The position numbers and the translations under genes are program-made. Of a stretch of DNA of 64,000 bases, positions 42,891 through 54,128 are shown piece by piece. Source of the DNA: Sphaerolaimus hirsutus (lineage: Eukaryota > Nematoda > Chromadorea > Monhysterida > Sphaerolaimidae); the NCBI GenBank assembly GCA_964036195.1, contig OZ038459.1:3531206-3595205 (forward strand), written 5' to 3'. Position 1 is the first letter of the stretch; every line of letters starts with the position of its first letter. The notes beneath the pieces were generated by a model that did no database searches, was not told the origin of the DNA, and saw only the letters and a program-made list of their open reading frames with translations.

Positions 42891-44157
42891 TTAAGTAGGG
42901 TTAATATCATATATTTAATATAACTTGAGCAGGGTATTTACTATGAAGTGTCAAAGTAATATTATTATAAAGCATTGAAAAGCTAATATAAATATGCCTA
43001 CGCGAAGGGCTTGGTAAATACGTACTGTAAATGCTAGTCACACACAGGGCACCATTTCACTATCAGGACGCTGGCCTAAGTAAGTACATAGAACATAAAT
43101 AATTACAAGATTTGAATTTCCCAAATTACAAGCAAACCATGTAAATGTATATATAATAATATTCAGAAAATTATGGCGAGTCGGATAAGCCTACTTTTCT
43201 ATTCATAAACCTAATAATAACTTATTCGACCTTTTAACCTAAATATTCCACATAAATCTGTCAATAACTCATAAGACACTTTCCTAATTGAATATTCTCC
43301 ATGGATAAATAATATAGCGCAGGAAATATATTTGGCATGGTAAATGAATATAGTGCATGAATTAGAAATAATTGCGTGGTTGAAATATACAGTGTGCAAA
43401 ACATATAATTGTGCAAATAGACAAATGGGTAAAATAAACCTAATTATCAAATCTCTGTATTTCTTTATCCATCCATTTTTGCCACGGTCAACACACCACT
43501 AACTGCTCTGAGCTGAAATTTGGCATGCGTACTCAGTAAATGAAGGAGTAAACACATGCCAAAATTTGTGACAAATCAATAAAAATTGCTACACACCCTC
43601 CCAAAGAATATGCATCAGTGCATGTAACCATCGTGCAGAAATTTTGCACATGCAAATTTTGTGATAATAAACAAAATTAATATGCAAACAAGCCATACAC
43701 ACAAATTATTGACTTTTGAAAAAAAATTATTTTTCACCGGGGACCAGTCTTTTATAGGGGCTGCTGTAAATAGCCCCAAAATACAGACAAAAGAATATAT
43801 GACCAAAAAGAAAACAAACAAAACATATTTTTTCCCATGAATGTTTTCACAGACATCAATCAAAGAAGAGTTTTACTAGGGAGTGGGGTTTTTTAGAGGG
43901 AGCAAGTATTTTTTATTTTTTCTACAGTCAACTAACATGGGGGAGTTAGAGAGGGATAAATTGGAGTAAATACAGTAGCTCTATCAATTTTGGCAAAGAG
44001 AGATGTAAGTTACAACTTCTTTGCACTGTCTGCAAGTACCACGCAGGAATTGTGCACAAAATTAACCAACCAAGGACTAATAAATCTCAATCACATCTTA
44101 CTCAAGCAAGGAATTACTCAATGAGAAGGGATTTATTCAAGGGGTGTTATTCAAGGC

Positions 44158-44282
44158 TAGTGATGTAAAAGCACCATGGCGCTGGTGCCTGGCGCTAGCG
44201 CCAAAGCAACAAGCGCCACAGTGCTTTTGTTGCTTCGCGCCTTTTTGCTGTGGTGCCATTGGCACTTGGCGCTGTGTTCAGA
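44158..44282. mobile_element. GCGCCA-word element in right arm
   Basis: Starts TAGTGATGTAAAAGCACC and continues with GGCGCTAGCGCC and GTGGTGCCATTGGC words. It mirrors 39718-39835 with several substitutions. Confidence 0.7.
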
Positions 44283-44326
44283 AGTGTATTCAGGAAGAAC
44301 AAGCCCTCTACTGCTTATTTTGTATA

Positions 44327-44754
44327 CCGTAAATGCTCCAATAAGGCGACTGTCGGTTTATTGTTTTCAGCACATTTTTGGGGGTCGTATTATTGGAGCG
44401 GTCGCTTTATTAGAGAGGGTCGCATTGTATTTTTCGACACCTCAATGACTCTATGGTTCATTTAACTCGTATGAGCATGGCATCGTAAAGCAATATTGTA
44501 AAGCGATATTCACCACAAAGCCACAAAATTTGCTAAATTTGCAGCAAAATTTGCTGAATTAGCAGCGTTTGAAGATTGCGACATTTTCTTATGTCCGTTT
44601 TTTGTTTTTTTATTTTTCTTTGGGGGTAGCATTATTGGAGGGGGTCGCATTATTGGAGAGGGTCGCTTTATACTTACACAATGTTCCAAAGGGGGTCGTA
44701 CTATTGGAGAGGTCGCTTTATTGGAGGGGGGTCGTCCTAATAGAGCATTTACGG
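44327..44754. mobile_element. TA-flanked CCGTAAATGCTCTAATA element with empty site in the other arm
   Basis: Ends CCGTAAATGCTCCAATA and ..TAATAGAGCATTTACGG are flanked by TA (44325-44326, 44755-44756). The left arm carries GTATACATG uninterrupted at its mirror positions (near 38070 and 39660), which defines the TA duplication. Words GTCGCTTTATTGGAGAG and GGGGGTCGCATTATTGG fill the arms. Confidence 0.95.
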
Positions 44755-45573
44755 TACATGTTCATGGAATTACAATGATATTCAACACTTTTCCCAAATA
44801 ATGGGCCAATGAGAGATGTTCAAATGCATGGTGGTGTTACATTGTGTTGAAAATCAAGTTGTATTGTTGATATTATATGTTTATGTGCAATGTACCTGGT
44901 GCCACTCCCAGACCCTGTAACAAACCCTGTAGAGTGTAAAACACCCTGTAAAATGTCAGGTGCAGGGTTGGCAAAATCTCAGAGAAAAAAAATAAAAAAA
45001 TAAAATGGAAATTCGAAGACTAAAATAAAATAAAATAAAATGAAACAAGAATAAAATTAAAATAAAATACTATTTTTATACAATTTGTATACAAATAAAT
45101 TTTATACAACTGACCATGGTCAGGTGTCATGTAAAAACCATGTGAAGTGTAAAATGTCATGTAAAAGACGTTGTAAATTGTCATGTGTATGCAAATATTA
45201 TTTTATCATATCTAAATCTCATTTTGTCATATCCAAACTCTCTGTTCTTGTATCCAAATCTTATGTAAAAGGGTAAGATTTGGATACAAAAACATGAGTT
45301 TTGGATACTATAAAATAGGATTTAGATACACATGACACTTTAAAGGGTCTTTTACATGACATTTGACACTAAACAGTCTTTTACATAACACATGACATTA
45401 TCTTTATAAATCTAAGCACTTTTTTCCGCGATGGCTTGCCATTGTCAACTGGAACTCTCAGCTGTAAAATAACATCAACAAAAAAAAGAAAACTTGTCTC
45501 GATTAGGCGTAATCTTGCATCTTACACAGGTAAATAGCACTGAATTAGCTTGCTGCACTTGAGGAGCAGCAAA

Positions 45574-45750
45574 ATTTTTTGGCGCTGGTGCTATTGGTGC
45601 TTGGTGCCAACATCCTTTGGCACCATTGGTGCTTGGCGCCTTGTTCTTGAAAAGCGCCATAGCGCTTTTGGCGCTTGGCACTGTTTTGCTGTGGCGCCAT
45701 TGGTGCTTTTGGCGCTTGGCTTTAAAAGTCTGGCGTTTTTTACATCACTA
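45574..45750. mobile_element. GCGCCA-word element in right arm, outer copy
   Basis: CAGCAAAATTTTTTGGCGC at the left (45566) and ..GGCGTTTTTTACATCACTA at the right. It matches 31050-31277 in its left-end form. Followed at 45800-45860 by a few more such words. Confidence 0.7.
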
Positions 45751-46132
45751 TTCAAGGCCAACTTTATCTTTATTTTTTTTTGACTCGATTAGGCATAATC
45801 TTGCTTTTGGCGCTGGCACTATTGGCGCTTGGTGCTTGCATGCCAAAAGCGCCATGGGGGTATTCAAAGTGGAATTTATTGAGGGCTCAATTGAGTAGCT
45901 GTTTCAATTTTGACAATGAAACATGTTGGTTACAAGTTTTCTGCACTTTGTAAAAGTACCATGCAGAAACCATGTGCCTATCATGTTGGAGCAGAGTAAA
46001 ACACATGCTCCACTTGATAAATCAAACATTGACTACTCAATCACATCAATGTGAACTTTTTCAATTTACAAATGTGTTCCATTGCAAAATACAGTTTATG
46101 CCACAATAAATACCCTATTGTAAAAAACAATT

Positions 46133-46140
46133 CTAACAAT
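46133..46140. repeat. Target-site duplication CTAACAAT (left)
   Basis: Exactly repeated at 48054-48061 on the other side of the hAT-like element. Confidence 0.9.
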
Positions 46141-48053
46141 TAGGGTGTCAAATTTCCGTTTCCGTTTTCCGTTTCCGCCTTTCCGCAGGAAAATTTTTTA
46201 CCTTTCCGTTTTCCGTTTTCCGGCAGCCGAAAAATTTTTACCTTTCCGTTTTCCGTTTTCCGGCAGCCGAAAAATTTTTACCTTTCCGTTTTCCGTTTTC
46301 CGGCTGAAAAATTTTTACCTTTCCGTTTCCGTTTTACCAGGCCATTTTTCCATTTTCTGGCTCAATTTTCAGTTTTCTGGCATTTTTCCATTGTTTTTCC
46401 AATCTGTATTCATCTTCAATTGGCCCATCCCATTGTGTTGTTTTTGTCTCTTGGAGCAGCATTGACAACTGGGATTTCAGGGTCAGTGAAACAGGTGCTG
46501 CGAACCCAATTGGGTCATATGCTGACACCAATAATATATTCAAGTTTCGTCTGGTTGGTGTTGTGATGCTGTCAATTTGCAATTTTGGTGTTGATATTGC
46601 CAGCATGTCCGTTCGGTGATTTTATTTCATGCCCATTACTGCGACAATTTTATTCACCTTTGGACTCCTGTTGTTTTCTGCTATTTCATTCATGACTGAT
46701 CTGGAGTTTGACAGCCATTCCCTCATGTTCATAGAACATTGGTTAAATAAAGCTTTGACTTTGTAATATAGTTCTAAAGCTTCAACTTCATTCATGACAC
46801 TCATGATGAAGTTATCAACATAAATGTTGTTTATTATCATCGCCAACTGGTTTCGTTCCCCTTCATCTTCTTCATATTCATTCATGTTGTTTATTGTCAC
46901 ATTTAAATGGTATTTTATGACTGCTCCCAAAATTGCTGGGCTGCAGACAAGTCCAAACAGTACGCGTTTAAAACGAAGTACTATTATATTATTTTCAGTT
47001 ACTGGTTTTGAGGCATCTTTCAGCCAGAAAAATTGTGTGTAGTCTCTAGCTTGGTCATGCAATCCTATTTGCAAAAATGCCTTTTCAATATCGGCAATTA
47101 ATGCTAGATTGCCTGCCCTGAACCTCAGGAGTAGGCCCAGTGCTAATGGTGTGGTAATTGGTCCTCTAAAAAGGCACTCGTTGAAACTGGGCTTACCTGC
47201 CGACCCATTGTACACGATTCTGCATGATGTTGATTTGCCCGGTGTGATTACTGGCTGGTGTGGCAGGTAATGAATACCCTTGTTGTCTGTTTTGTCATCA
47301 CAGATCTCAATTATTCCCTTTTCTAGTTGGTTATCCATAACTTTCTGGTATTGTTCGTATAAGTTTGGATCTTTGTTGAATCTTCTTATCAGTGATTTAA
47401 ACTGCACCAAAGCTTCTGCTTTTCCCGTGGGCAGGTCACTGATACTCTCTTTATACAGCCAGTCAATATAGTATCATTTGTTGTTGTCGTTGAATTTTAT
47501 GCTATTTATTATCATCTCCTCTGCAATGTTGTCATCAATTGCATAGGAGTCATCAGTGATTCCCACTGCTTCTAGACTTTGAAATTGTCGTAGTGTTTCC
47601 TTTCCTATGGCCACTATGGCTACTTTTTGATGATTTTTTGTTGGTTCAGTTAAGCTTGAACTATGAGTGAAGTTACAGGCATGATCCATAGTTGCAGAAT
47701 GTACAGCTACCACAATCAAAGCCAAACAGGCAAACCTGCATGCAGGTTTTCCTTCTGCAAATTTGTCTATTCCCGTGCTAATTTCACTTTATTTTTTTCC
47801 GTTTCCGTGAAAATTTTGCTTTCCGTTTTCTGTTTTCCGGCATTTCATTTTTCCGTTTTCCGTTTTCCGGCCGACAATTTTTTTTTACCTTTCCGTTTTC
47901 CGTTTTCCGCTGAGTGAAATTTTTTTACCTTTCCGTTTTCCGTTTTCTGGCAGAAATTTTTTTTTTACCTTTCCGTTTTCCGTTTTCCGTAAAGTGAAAA
48001 AATTTTACCTTTCCGTTTTCCGTTTTCCGTAAAAAAAAATTTTTGACACCCTA
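46141..48053. mobile_element. hAT-like TTTCCG-word element carrying a BEL/Pao pol fragment (copy 2)
   Basis: The termini are TAGGGTGTCAAATTTCCG and ..TTTTTGACACCCTA, with exact CTAACAAT duplications. Subterminal arrays of TTACCTTTCCGTTTTCCGG units surround about 1.4 kb of pol-derived sequence that is highly similar to copy 1 at 5675-7578. It is present only in the right arm of the giant palindrome and was therefore inserted after the arms formed or was lost from the left arm. Confidence 0.9.
46330..47760 (-). pseudogene. BEL/Pao retrotransposon pol fragment (reverse transcriptase), second copy
   Basis: An open stretch of 262 codons (46622-47410) carries the BEL/Pao RT core: LPHQPVITPGKS, FRGPITTPLALGLLLRFRAG, ALIADIEKAFLQI, RVLFGLVCSPAILGAVIKYH and NIYVDNFIMS. 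Upstream, a TGA interrupts the frame near 47474, where copy 1 has a sense codon. Downstream, a stop after VMGMK at 46622 separates the RT from the AYDPIGFAAPVSLTLKSQL segment, and this stop is shared with copy 1. There is no protease, RNase H, integrase or LTR. The two copies thus descend from one already broken fragment. Confidence 0.85.
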
Positions 48054-48061
48054 CTAACAAT
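48054..48061. repeat. Target-site duplication CTAACAAT (right)
   Basis: Exact partner of 46133-46140. Confidence 0.9.
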
Positions 48062-49972
48062 AATCTGTCACTGACATAGCCATTCAAAATAATTATTGCT
48101 GTGCACCACAGATCATCATAAATCACGATCATTCGGAGATCAAAAGATGTTGCTGCAGGCCATATGCAAAATGGTGTGTAAACTAGAACGGGCAAAAACC
48201 ACATGATTGCTGGGGGCACTCCCAGACCCTATAAAAGACCCTGTAAAGTGTCAAACACCCTGTAAAATTTCATGTGTCATGTAAAAGGCCCTGTCAATTG
48301 TCAAATGTCATGTAAAATACCATGTAAAGTTTCACGTGTTTCCAAATCTTATGTTTTTGTATCCAAATCTTACGTTTTTTGTATCCAAATCTTATGTAAA
48401 ACGTAAGATTTGGATACAAAAACATAAGATTTGGATATTATAAAATAAGATTTGGATACACACAACACTTTACAGGGTATTTTACATTACACATGACATT
48501 TTACAGGGTCTTTGACACTTTTCAAGGTTTTTTACAGGGTCTAGGAGTAGCAGCTGATAATCGGAACATAAATATGGAAGCTCCAGGTGATTCTGATCAT
48601 TTTAAGTGTTTATTGGTGAAAATCGGTTGAGAAATAGCTGAGATATTGAGTTCTGAAATTCTTTGCTTTTCATTCAACTGGATCAAATCAGCATATGAAA
48701 TTTACACATCACTAATCTGACCACAAAAATTGAATCTGCACGCTGTCCTGATCATTTTAATTGTTGACCGCTCATAAACAGCCCATAAATGACCAACTTA
48801 TTAAGCTTCAAAAGCAATGTCCAGATAAGGCATACAAAATGAACAGCTTTGTATAGACGCCCTAATCTCAGGAGTGGGGGATTATTTGAGCAAACAAAAA
48901 TATTTGGTCACAACACAAATGAAATTTAATGTACATAATTATTTACTGCAGATTTCAAAACAACATTCAAATCACTACAATGCAATACAACATGATCTCA
49001 GATGATCACCAAAACATCCATCACAGTTCCCACGTTTCTTGCACATCACCCTGATTTGCATATTAATTTTACCTTGATAGCAATGATGTTGATAAAAGTG
49101 TTGAATACTATCAGCACATTGCCAGCACACTGGCTTACACTAGCCAAAGTTACATGATCACAACTGAAAGCAGCGTTGAGCTATAGCACCATGTGTACAT
49201 CAGTACAAAATGACCGAAATTGTAACACCCACAGTTCCGCAGTGGGTGGAGCTAGAGGGGTGACATTTTGGGTAAAAACTCAAAACACCTGATATGTTTA
49301 CGTGTTGAAATTTTATGACAGTAGCTCGCCCCTAGCGCGAATGGCGAGCACTGTCCAGGTACTTTTCAGCCCGTTCTCTGTTTACTTCTATGATTACTAA
49401 AAAATTATGTTTATTAAAAAAAAAAATTTTTCTCGCCGGGTTCGTTTGGCCCCGACCGGGGACAATTACCACAAAGTCCCAAAAAGTACCATAAATTTTT
49501 GTGTGGTACCGGGGCCAAACGACCCCGGTCGGGGACCAAAATTCGTTGTATACTGAAAAAAAACGTTCCTCACCGGGGACGTTTGGCCCCGGTCGGGGCC
49601 ATTTCAATATTGCCGGGGACCGGACCCCGGCAGGATTTCATGCACTATAAAAAAATACAGTACTTAACGAAAATTAAAGTGTAAATAAAACGATACTCAG
49701 TAACTGCTCTGAGCTAAAATTTGGCATGCGTACTCACTCGACGAAGGAGTACATGCATGCCAAATTTGAGAAAAATCAAAAAAAATTAAAGACCCCCCAA
49801 ACAAAATTTGCATCGCCGTGTTTGACGGTCATGCATAAATTTTGTGCATGCAAATTTGGTGTTAATTAAGCTAATTAACACACAAAGAACCCATGCACAC
49901 CAATTATTGTTTTTTGAAAAATTTTATTTTTTGCCGGGGACCGGTCCCCGGCCGGGGCCTGTGTAAATAGCC

Positions 49973-49981
49973 TAAAGCAAT
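49973..49981. repeat. 9-bp target-site duplication TAAAGCAAT (right)
   Basis: Exact partner of 35209-35217. Confidence 0.9.
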
Positions 49982-50213
49982 AGGTAATCACATCAAAGCC
50001 ACAAAATTCTCAAAATACTTAATATTCGGGTTCAACGATATCAATTAGCGGCGTCCGAAGATTGCGACATCGTTTTTCGTTTTTTAAATTTTTCTTTGGG
50101 GGTCGGATTATTGGAGAGGGTCGCTTTATACTTAACAACGTGCCAAAGGGGGTCGTACTATTGGAGAGGTCGCTTTATTGGAGGGATGTCGTCCTAATAG
50201 AGCATTTACGGTA

Positions 50214-50505
50214 TTAACAACATTGACAATTTTGACATTTTTGTTCAAATTAAACACAAAATTTTTTCATCTGCCTATAGGCTAATTTTTTTCCTCACTT
50301 TTCTCAGAGGGCATTATTCAAGAAGGGGAAATTTTCAATGGGGGGGGGGGTTATTCAAGCAAACACGGTCGATGTATATGTAAAAATACTTAAATTATTT
50401 ATGGGTACTCGGATGGTGGAGAAAAAAGTATTCTACTTTTCAAGAAAAAAGTATTCAAGCCAGTCCCAGTAAGAATCAGTTTTCAGAGTGACTTTGCACA
50501 GCACA
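50214..50505. other. Remnant of a CCGTGTTTGCTTGAATAA-type end
   Basis: G-runs followed by GGTTATTCAAGCAAACACGG at about 50340-50368 represent one end of a TA-type element. The opposite end is not evident. Nothing else seen. Confidence 0.5.
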
Positions 50506-51160
50506 GGCACCACAACCGATTGAATGAAAAACAAACAACCGTGCACAAAAATCAACAGATAAGGCTGCAAAAGTTCTGCTGCATTGTGATCTAGTGTCGA
50601 TTTCGATAACATTTCTCTCATCAAGTTTTTTACGTTTTTCAAATGTTCTTTCACTTTCTGTGGCTTTTGCCAATCTCCATTTCATACGACTCAAATAGTA
50701 TATTTTACGGAAGTGTAGCGAGAGCGTGTTCAAACATGATTACGCAAAAAAAACACATTTGTGTATTTGGCTAGCAGAAATGTTTAATTATTTATGTGTT
50801 TGGCATCAATGATATGTATTCATTAATGAAATGTGATAGTGTTCTAAAAATCGCTTTGGTTTAAACTGAAAGTAAATATATCAAGAATGGTATGGCATCA
50901 AGCAAACACAAAAGCACCTCCAATTGTCACAGCAATGACTTCTATTATAAGCACATGAATAATTTAAATCCACAATATGCAGCAGTCATTTCTACACGAT
51001 ATTGAAATAAATTAAAAGTATGTTCCTAAGATTTCATCAACACAATTTAGTAGTAACTAGCAAACTTTCAACAAAATATTAATAATTTTATCCTGTTTTG
51101 AACAGGTTCCTGGCATTTGGCAACAGGATGGCAAAATGATGCAACATATTATCATATAAA
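50506..51160. repeat. Segmental duplicate of 21357-21990
   Basis: See that entry. Relative to it this copy lacks the TTCGAAAA-word insertion at its left edge and has several small indels. It ends at the same GCGCCA-word element insertion site. Confidence 0.8.
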
Positions 51161-51295
51161 TAGTGATGGAAAAAGCGCCAGGACTTTGGCCCCAAGCCCC
51201 AAAAGCGTATTTTTGAACCCCAGCGCCAAGCGCCAATGGCGCCAGAGCAATATAGCGCCAAGCGCCAAAAGCGCCATGGCGGTTTTCCATCACTA
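51161..51295. mobile_element. hAT-like GCGCCA-word element, short
   Basis: Ends TAGTGATGGAAAAAGCGCC and ..GGTTTTCCATCACTA are flanked by CATATAAA on the left and CATATAAT on the right. The paralogous insertion at 21991 has CATATAAT on its left, so the original 8-bp duplication was CATATAAT and one base has mutated here. Confidence 0.85.
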
Positions 51296-51299
51296 CATA

Positions 51300-51740
51300 T
51301 AATATAATATTTATAAAATAGGCCAAATAATAATAATAAGGCCAAATTTAAGTACCCACAAACTGATTTTTAAGGGTAATCCTGAAAACCTACAACCAAT
51401 GACAAGAAAAACGAGTAAGCTGATCAGGTGAAAAATGGCAAGAAAACATCTAGAAAAATAATCTAGGAAACCCGTTTAGAAAAGCTGCAAATAATTATTG
51501 AAGCCAATTTGTGTTTCTGACAGAAGCACAGATGACTTGCATCTCTAAAATGTAATTTAAGGGAAATAAGTATGTATTTAAATAAATACCTATATGAACA
51601 CTACTTTAAACATGAGCGAGTATCTCAGCAAATGAATATCAATAACTGAAAAACTATAAAATTATGACAATATCACTAAAACAGGAAAAAATTATCAACC
51701 TACAAACCTCAAAAAGCCTACAATTAGTCATGGAATGGTG
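51300..51740. other. No recognisable feature
   Basis: AT-rich sequence; nothing supported. Confidence 0.35.
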
Positions 51741-51745
51741 CCATG

Positions 51746-51990
51746 TAGTGATGGAAAAGCGCCAGAAAAAATGGCGCCAGGCGCCAAGGGCGCCATGGCG
51801 CCATTCGGAATGTGGGCGCCAAGCGCCAAGGGCGCCACAGAAAAAGGGCGCCAGGCGCCAAGGGCGCCATGGCGCCATTCGGAAAGTGGGCGCCAGGCGC
51901 CAGGGGCGCCACGGAAAGAGGGCGCCAAGCGCCAAAGGCGCCATGGCGCCATCTGGAAAATAGGGCGCCAGGCGCCAAGGGCGCCAGGAT
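51746..51990. mobile_element. GCGCCA-word element, GGGCGCCA variant
   Basis: The left end TAGTGATGGAAAAGCGCC continues with long arrays of GGCGCCAAGGGCGCCATGG. The right terminus is missing. The array creates overlapping open frames on both strands that are not genes. Confidence 0.75.
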
Positions 51991-52442
51991 CAATAAGTGC
52001 CTACAACCCCCTGCGTGTGCTAAAAATGTTGCTACAGCACGGTGGTACACGCATTCACGTTTTAATTCGCGTTCTTCAGGATGTAATGAACAAAAACACA
52101 TCTAGCAACAAAATTTCAAAAAAATCCACATGACGAATTCAAACACAACGGAAATTGTCATTTGATAACAATCCATTCACTTCAAATATGCTTTTCCAAT
52201 CAATGTTTCCCTGAAATGGACAAAACGGAATTGCAACGATTTGAATCCTTTTTATAATTTTGCAAGTTCGACGGTCCATCATTCTTATCTTCTGATCCGT
52301 CAGACACATCTGATGAAACGTTGGGCGAAAGATTTCCACCGACTCACACCACTTCGTCCATTTTTCTGGCTAATTTAGATCATCCACGGATGCGTTTTTC
52401 ATGATTTTTTTCCATTTTCACAGCACTCACCTTGAAACCTTG

Positions 52443-52663
52443 CTGGCGCCTTTTTGGCGCCCTTTTTAAGCAGGGCGCCAGGCGCCAAGGGCGCCACGGA
52501 AAAAGGGCGCCAAGCGCCAAGGGCGCCATGGCGCCTTTCAGAATGTGGGCGCCAGGCGCCAAGGGCGCCACAGAAAAAGGGCGCCAAGCGCCAATGGCGC
52601 CATGGCGCGGCGCCCTTTGGCGCCCTCAAATGGCGCCAGCGCCATGGCGCCATTCCATCACTA
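52443..52663. mobile_element. GCGCCA-word element, GGGCGCCA variant
   Basis: Words as at 51746-51990, in an array ending ..GGCGCCATTCCATCACTA. The left terminus is not intact. A further right end ..ATTTCCATCACTA lies at about 52840-52852. Confidence 0.75.
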
Positions 52664-52902
52664 GTGCCATGCCATGGTGCTCGTGCAATAATACCCTGTG
52701 GTATTTTTTTGAATGGCGCCATGGCAGACTTGGTGCTAGGAACAAATTTTCTTTGTGGGAACAAAACAAACTGAAATTTTAAAAGTGGCGCCAAAACATT
52801 GATTGCTCAAAAAATATCTAGCATCATCATTCTTGGCATATTTCCATCACTAGATAATCACAACACACATAAATAGTACCATATCAATTGCAATGCCAAA
52901 TG

Positions 52903-53045
52903 TCAAAACGGAGGTGCACCCATGTGCAGGTGTCCATGGTGCGGGGGTGCAATACTTCTGGAACAGGACGAGTCCTCATGTTTAGTCAAATAGCTCTTCA
53001 GAGCGAAGGCCTTGCCGCAGCGCGCACACGAGTAGGGTTTGACGC
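52903..53045 (-). CDS. Terminal exon with a Snail/Scratch-like C2H2 zinc finger
   Basis: On the minus strand the acceptor CCCTTAACAG precedes GCGTCAAACCC. The exon encodes VKPYSCARCGKAFALKSYL followed by TKHEDSSC and a short tail to TGA. The CxxC..FALKSYLxKHxxSxC pattern is that of the last, often Cys-ending, zinc finger of Snail/Scratch-superfamily transcription factors. The acceptor splits the glycine codon before VKPYS, the standard linker position. The upstream fingers would lie at higher coordinates, possibly in or beyond the assembly gap. Confidence 0.65.
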
Positions 53046-53228
53046 CTGTTAAGGGGGGGGGGTGTTTGTGGTATGGGTTTGTTGGTGGGCGCCCGCTGTC
53101 TACATAAGAGTTGAACGCATCAGTCATTGTTGGCATGTTGCCAATGAAAGACATAAATAACTGCATATGCATACTGTCACTGGAGCATAGAAGCATATCG
53201 TCACTTTACACCTTTCATAGAAATTCTG

Positions 53229-53428
53229 NNNNNNNNNNNNNNNNNNNNNNNNNNNNNNNNNNNNNNNNNNNNNNNNNNNNNNNNNNNNNNNNNNNNNNNN
53301 NNNNNNNNNNNNNNNNNNNNNNNNNNNNNNNNNNNNNNNNNNNNNNNNNNNNNNNNNNNNNNNNNNNNNNNNNNNNNNNNNNNNNNNNNNNNNNNNNNNN
53401 NNNNNNNNNNNNNNNNNNNNNNNNNNNN
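53229..53428. other. Assembly gap (200 N)
   Basis: A run of 200 N. The round length suggests a scaffold gap of unknown size. ORFs crossing it are artefacts. Confidence 0.99.
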
Positions 53429-54128
53429 GGTTTCCATGACCGCAAGCGCTTTAAGAAAATATAAACGCGCTGGGAACCGCGTGCTGGTCAATTACGTCGT
53501 TTTACCAATTATTGATTCTGATTTCTATCTGTTTGAATGCAAATCAAGCTACAAATATATTTACTGCAAAGGGCGTTACTTTCATTGTAAATATTATGAT
53601 GAATGAATGCAGTCAATGGATCGCAATTCAAATGAGCCGATGAACGTCTCTCAAATATAAAAGTGTTGAATTTGAAGCTGTGGTGTTGAAAACATATTGT
53701 GGTAAATATATGCAATGTAAATACAAAGCCGGCATGAACTGCATATGTGTATGTACAATGTACAATAATATGTAGTGACACTCGTCGGCAAGCTTTGAAT
53801 TGGGATCAGAACCAGTTGACATTCGATGTTTTTGTCAACTAGTGTTGTGTATGGCCATTTTTGTCACTCCGATTCCCTGTACACCCCATTGTAGTCTCAA
53901 TCTCTGTAAATATTTGTAAAAATACTGTTGCCGCAAAACAGATGAAAACTCAATTTGGATCCTCATAAATTGACCTTGAACACACTCCAATTTACCACAA
54001 ACATAAAGCGGCAGCTTAGGGGTAAGTACAAAGTTGCTTTTAAGTTATCGCGCAGCTTTATGAACATACCGCAACTACTACAGTTCAATGCCACTTGTTG
54101 CATGTCACACTCGCTGAGTGCCTACGGT
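53429..54128. other. No gene recognised; old repeat fragment
   Basis: GGCAAGCTTTGAATTGGGATC..CCAGTTGACA at about 53788-53822 is similar to 30967-31005, and CAACTAGTGTTGTGTATGGCC at 53836 resembles the TGGCNCTACACACACTAG end. Otherwise nothing is supported. Confidence 0.45.

Larger units (their letters stand above)
35218..49972. mobile_element. 14,755-bp palindromic foldback transposon
   Basis: The termini are GGCTATTTACACAGGCCCC and its exact reverse complement, flanked by a perfect 9-bp duplication. The left arm runs to about 42063 and the right arm starts at about 42140, leaving a loop of about 75 bases. Corresponding points sum to 85190 at the outer ends (for example 35583 and 49607), so arms are collinear there. 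Further in, the offset changes because of arm-specific insertions and a duplication in the left arm. The terminal parts contain CCCCGGTCGGGGCC words. A 9-bp duplication with very long inverted repeats resembles Drosophila Foldback-type or Mutator-like elements. No transposase ORF is visible. Confidence 0.9.
35048..50211. mobile_element. TA-flanked element split by the giant palindrome
   Basis: The left half (35048-35217) begins CCGTAAATGCTCCAATA and the right half (49973-50211) ends ..TAATAGAGCATTTACGG, with TA outside (35046-35047, 50212-50213). Together they total about 400 bp, close to the intact 428-bp relative at 44327-44754. Phrases such as GTCGCTTTATTGGAGAGGG recur in both halves. Confidence 0.85.

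Noticed and set aside
46330..47760. A functional BEL/Pao retrotransposon
   Set aside because: No LTRs, protease, RNase H or integrase, internal stops, and termini belong to a DNA element with 8-bp target duplications.
35218..49972. The palindrome as an assembly artefact (mis-joined inverted copy)
   Set aside because: Exact 9-bp duplication, host element halves on either side, arm-specific insertions with their own target duplications, and divergence between arms all argue for a real insertion. Long-read confirmation is still desirable.
53111..53491. ORFs crossing the N run
   Set aside because: They consist mostly of unknown residues across the assembly gap.
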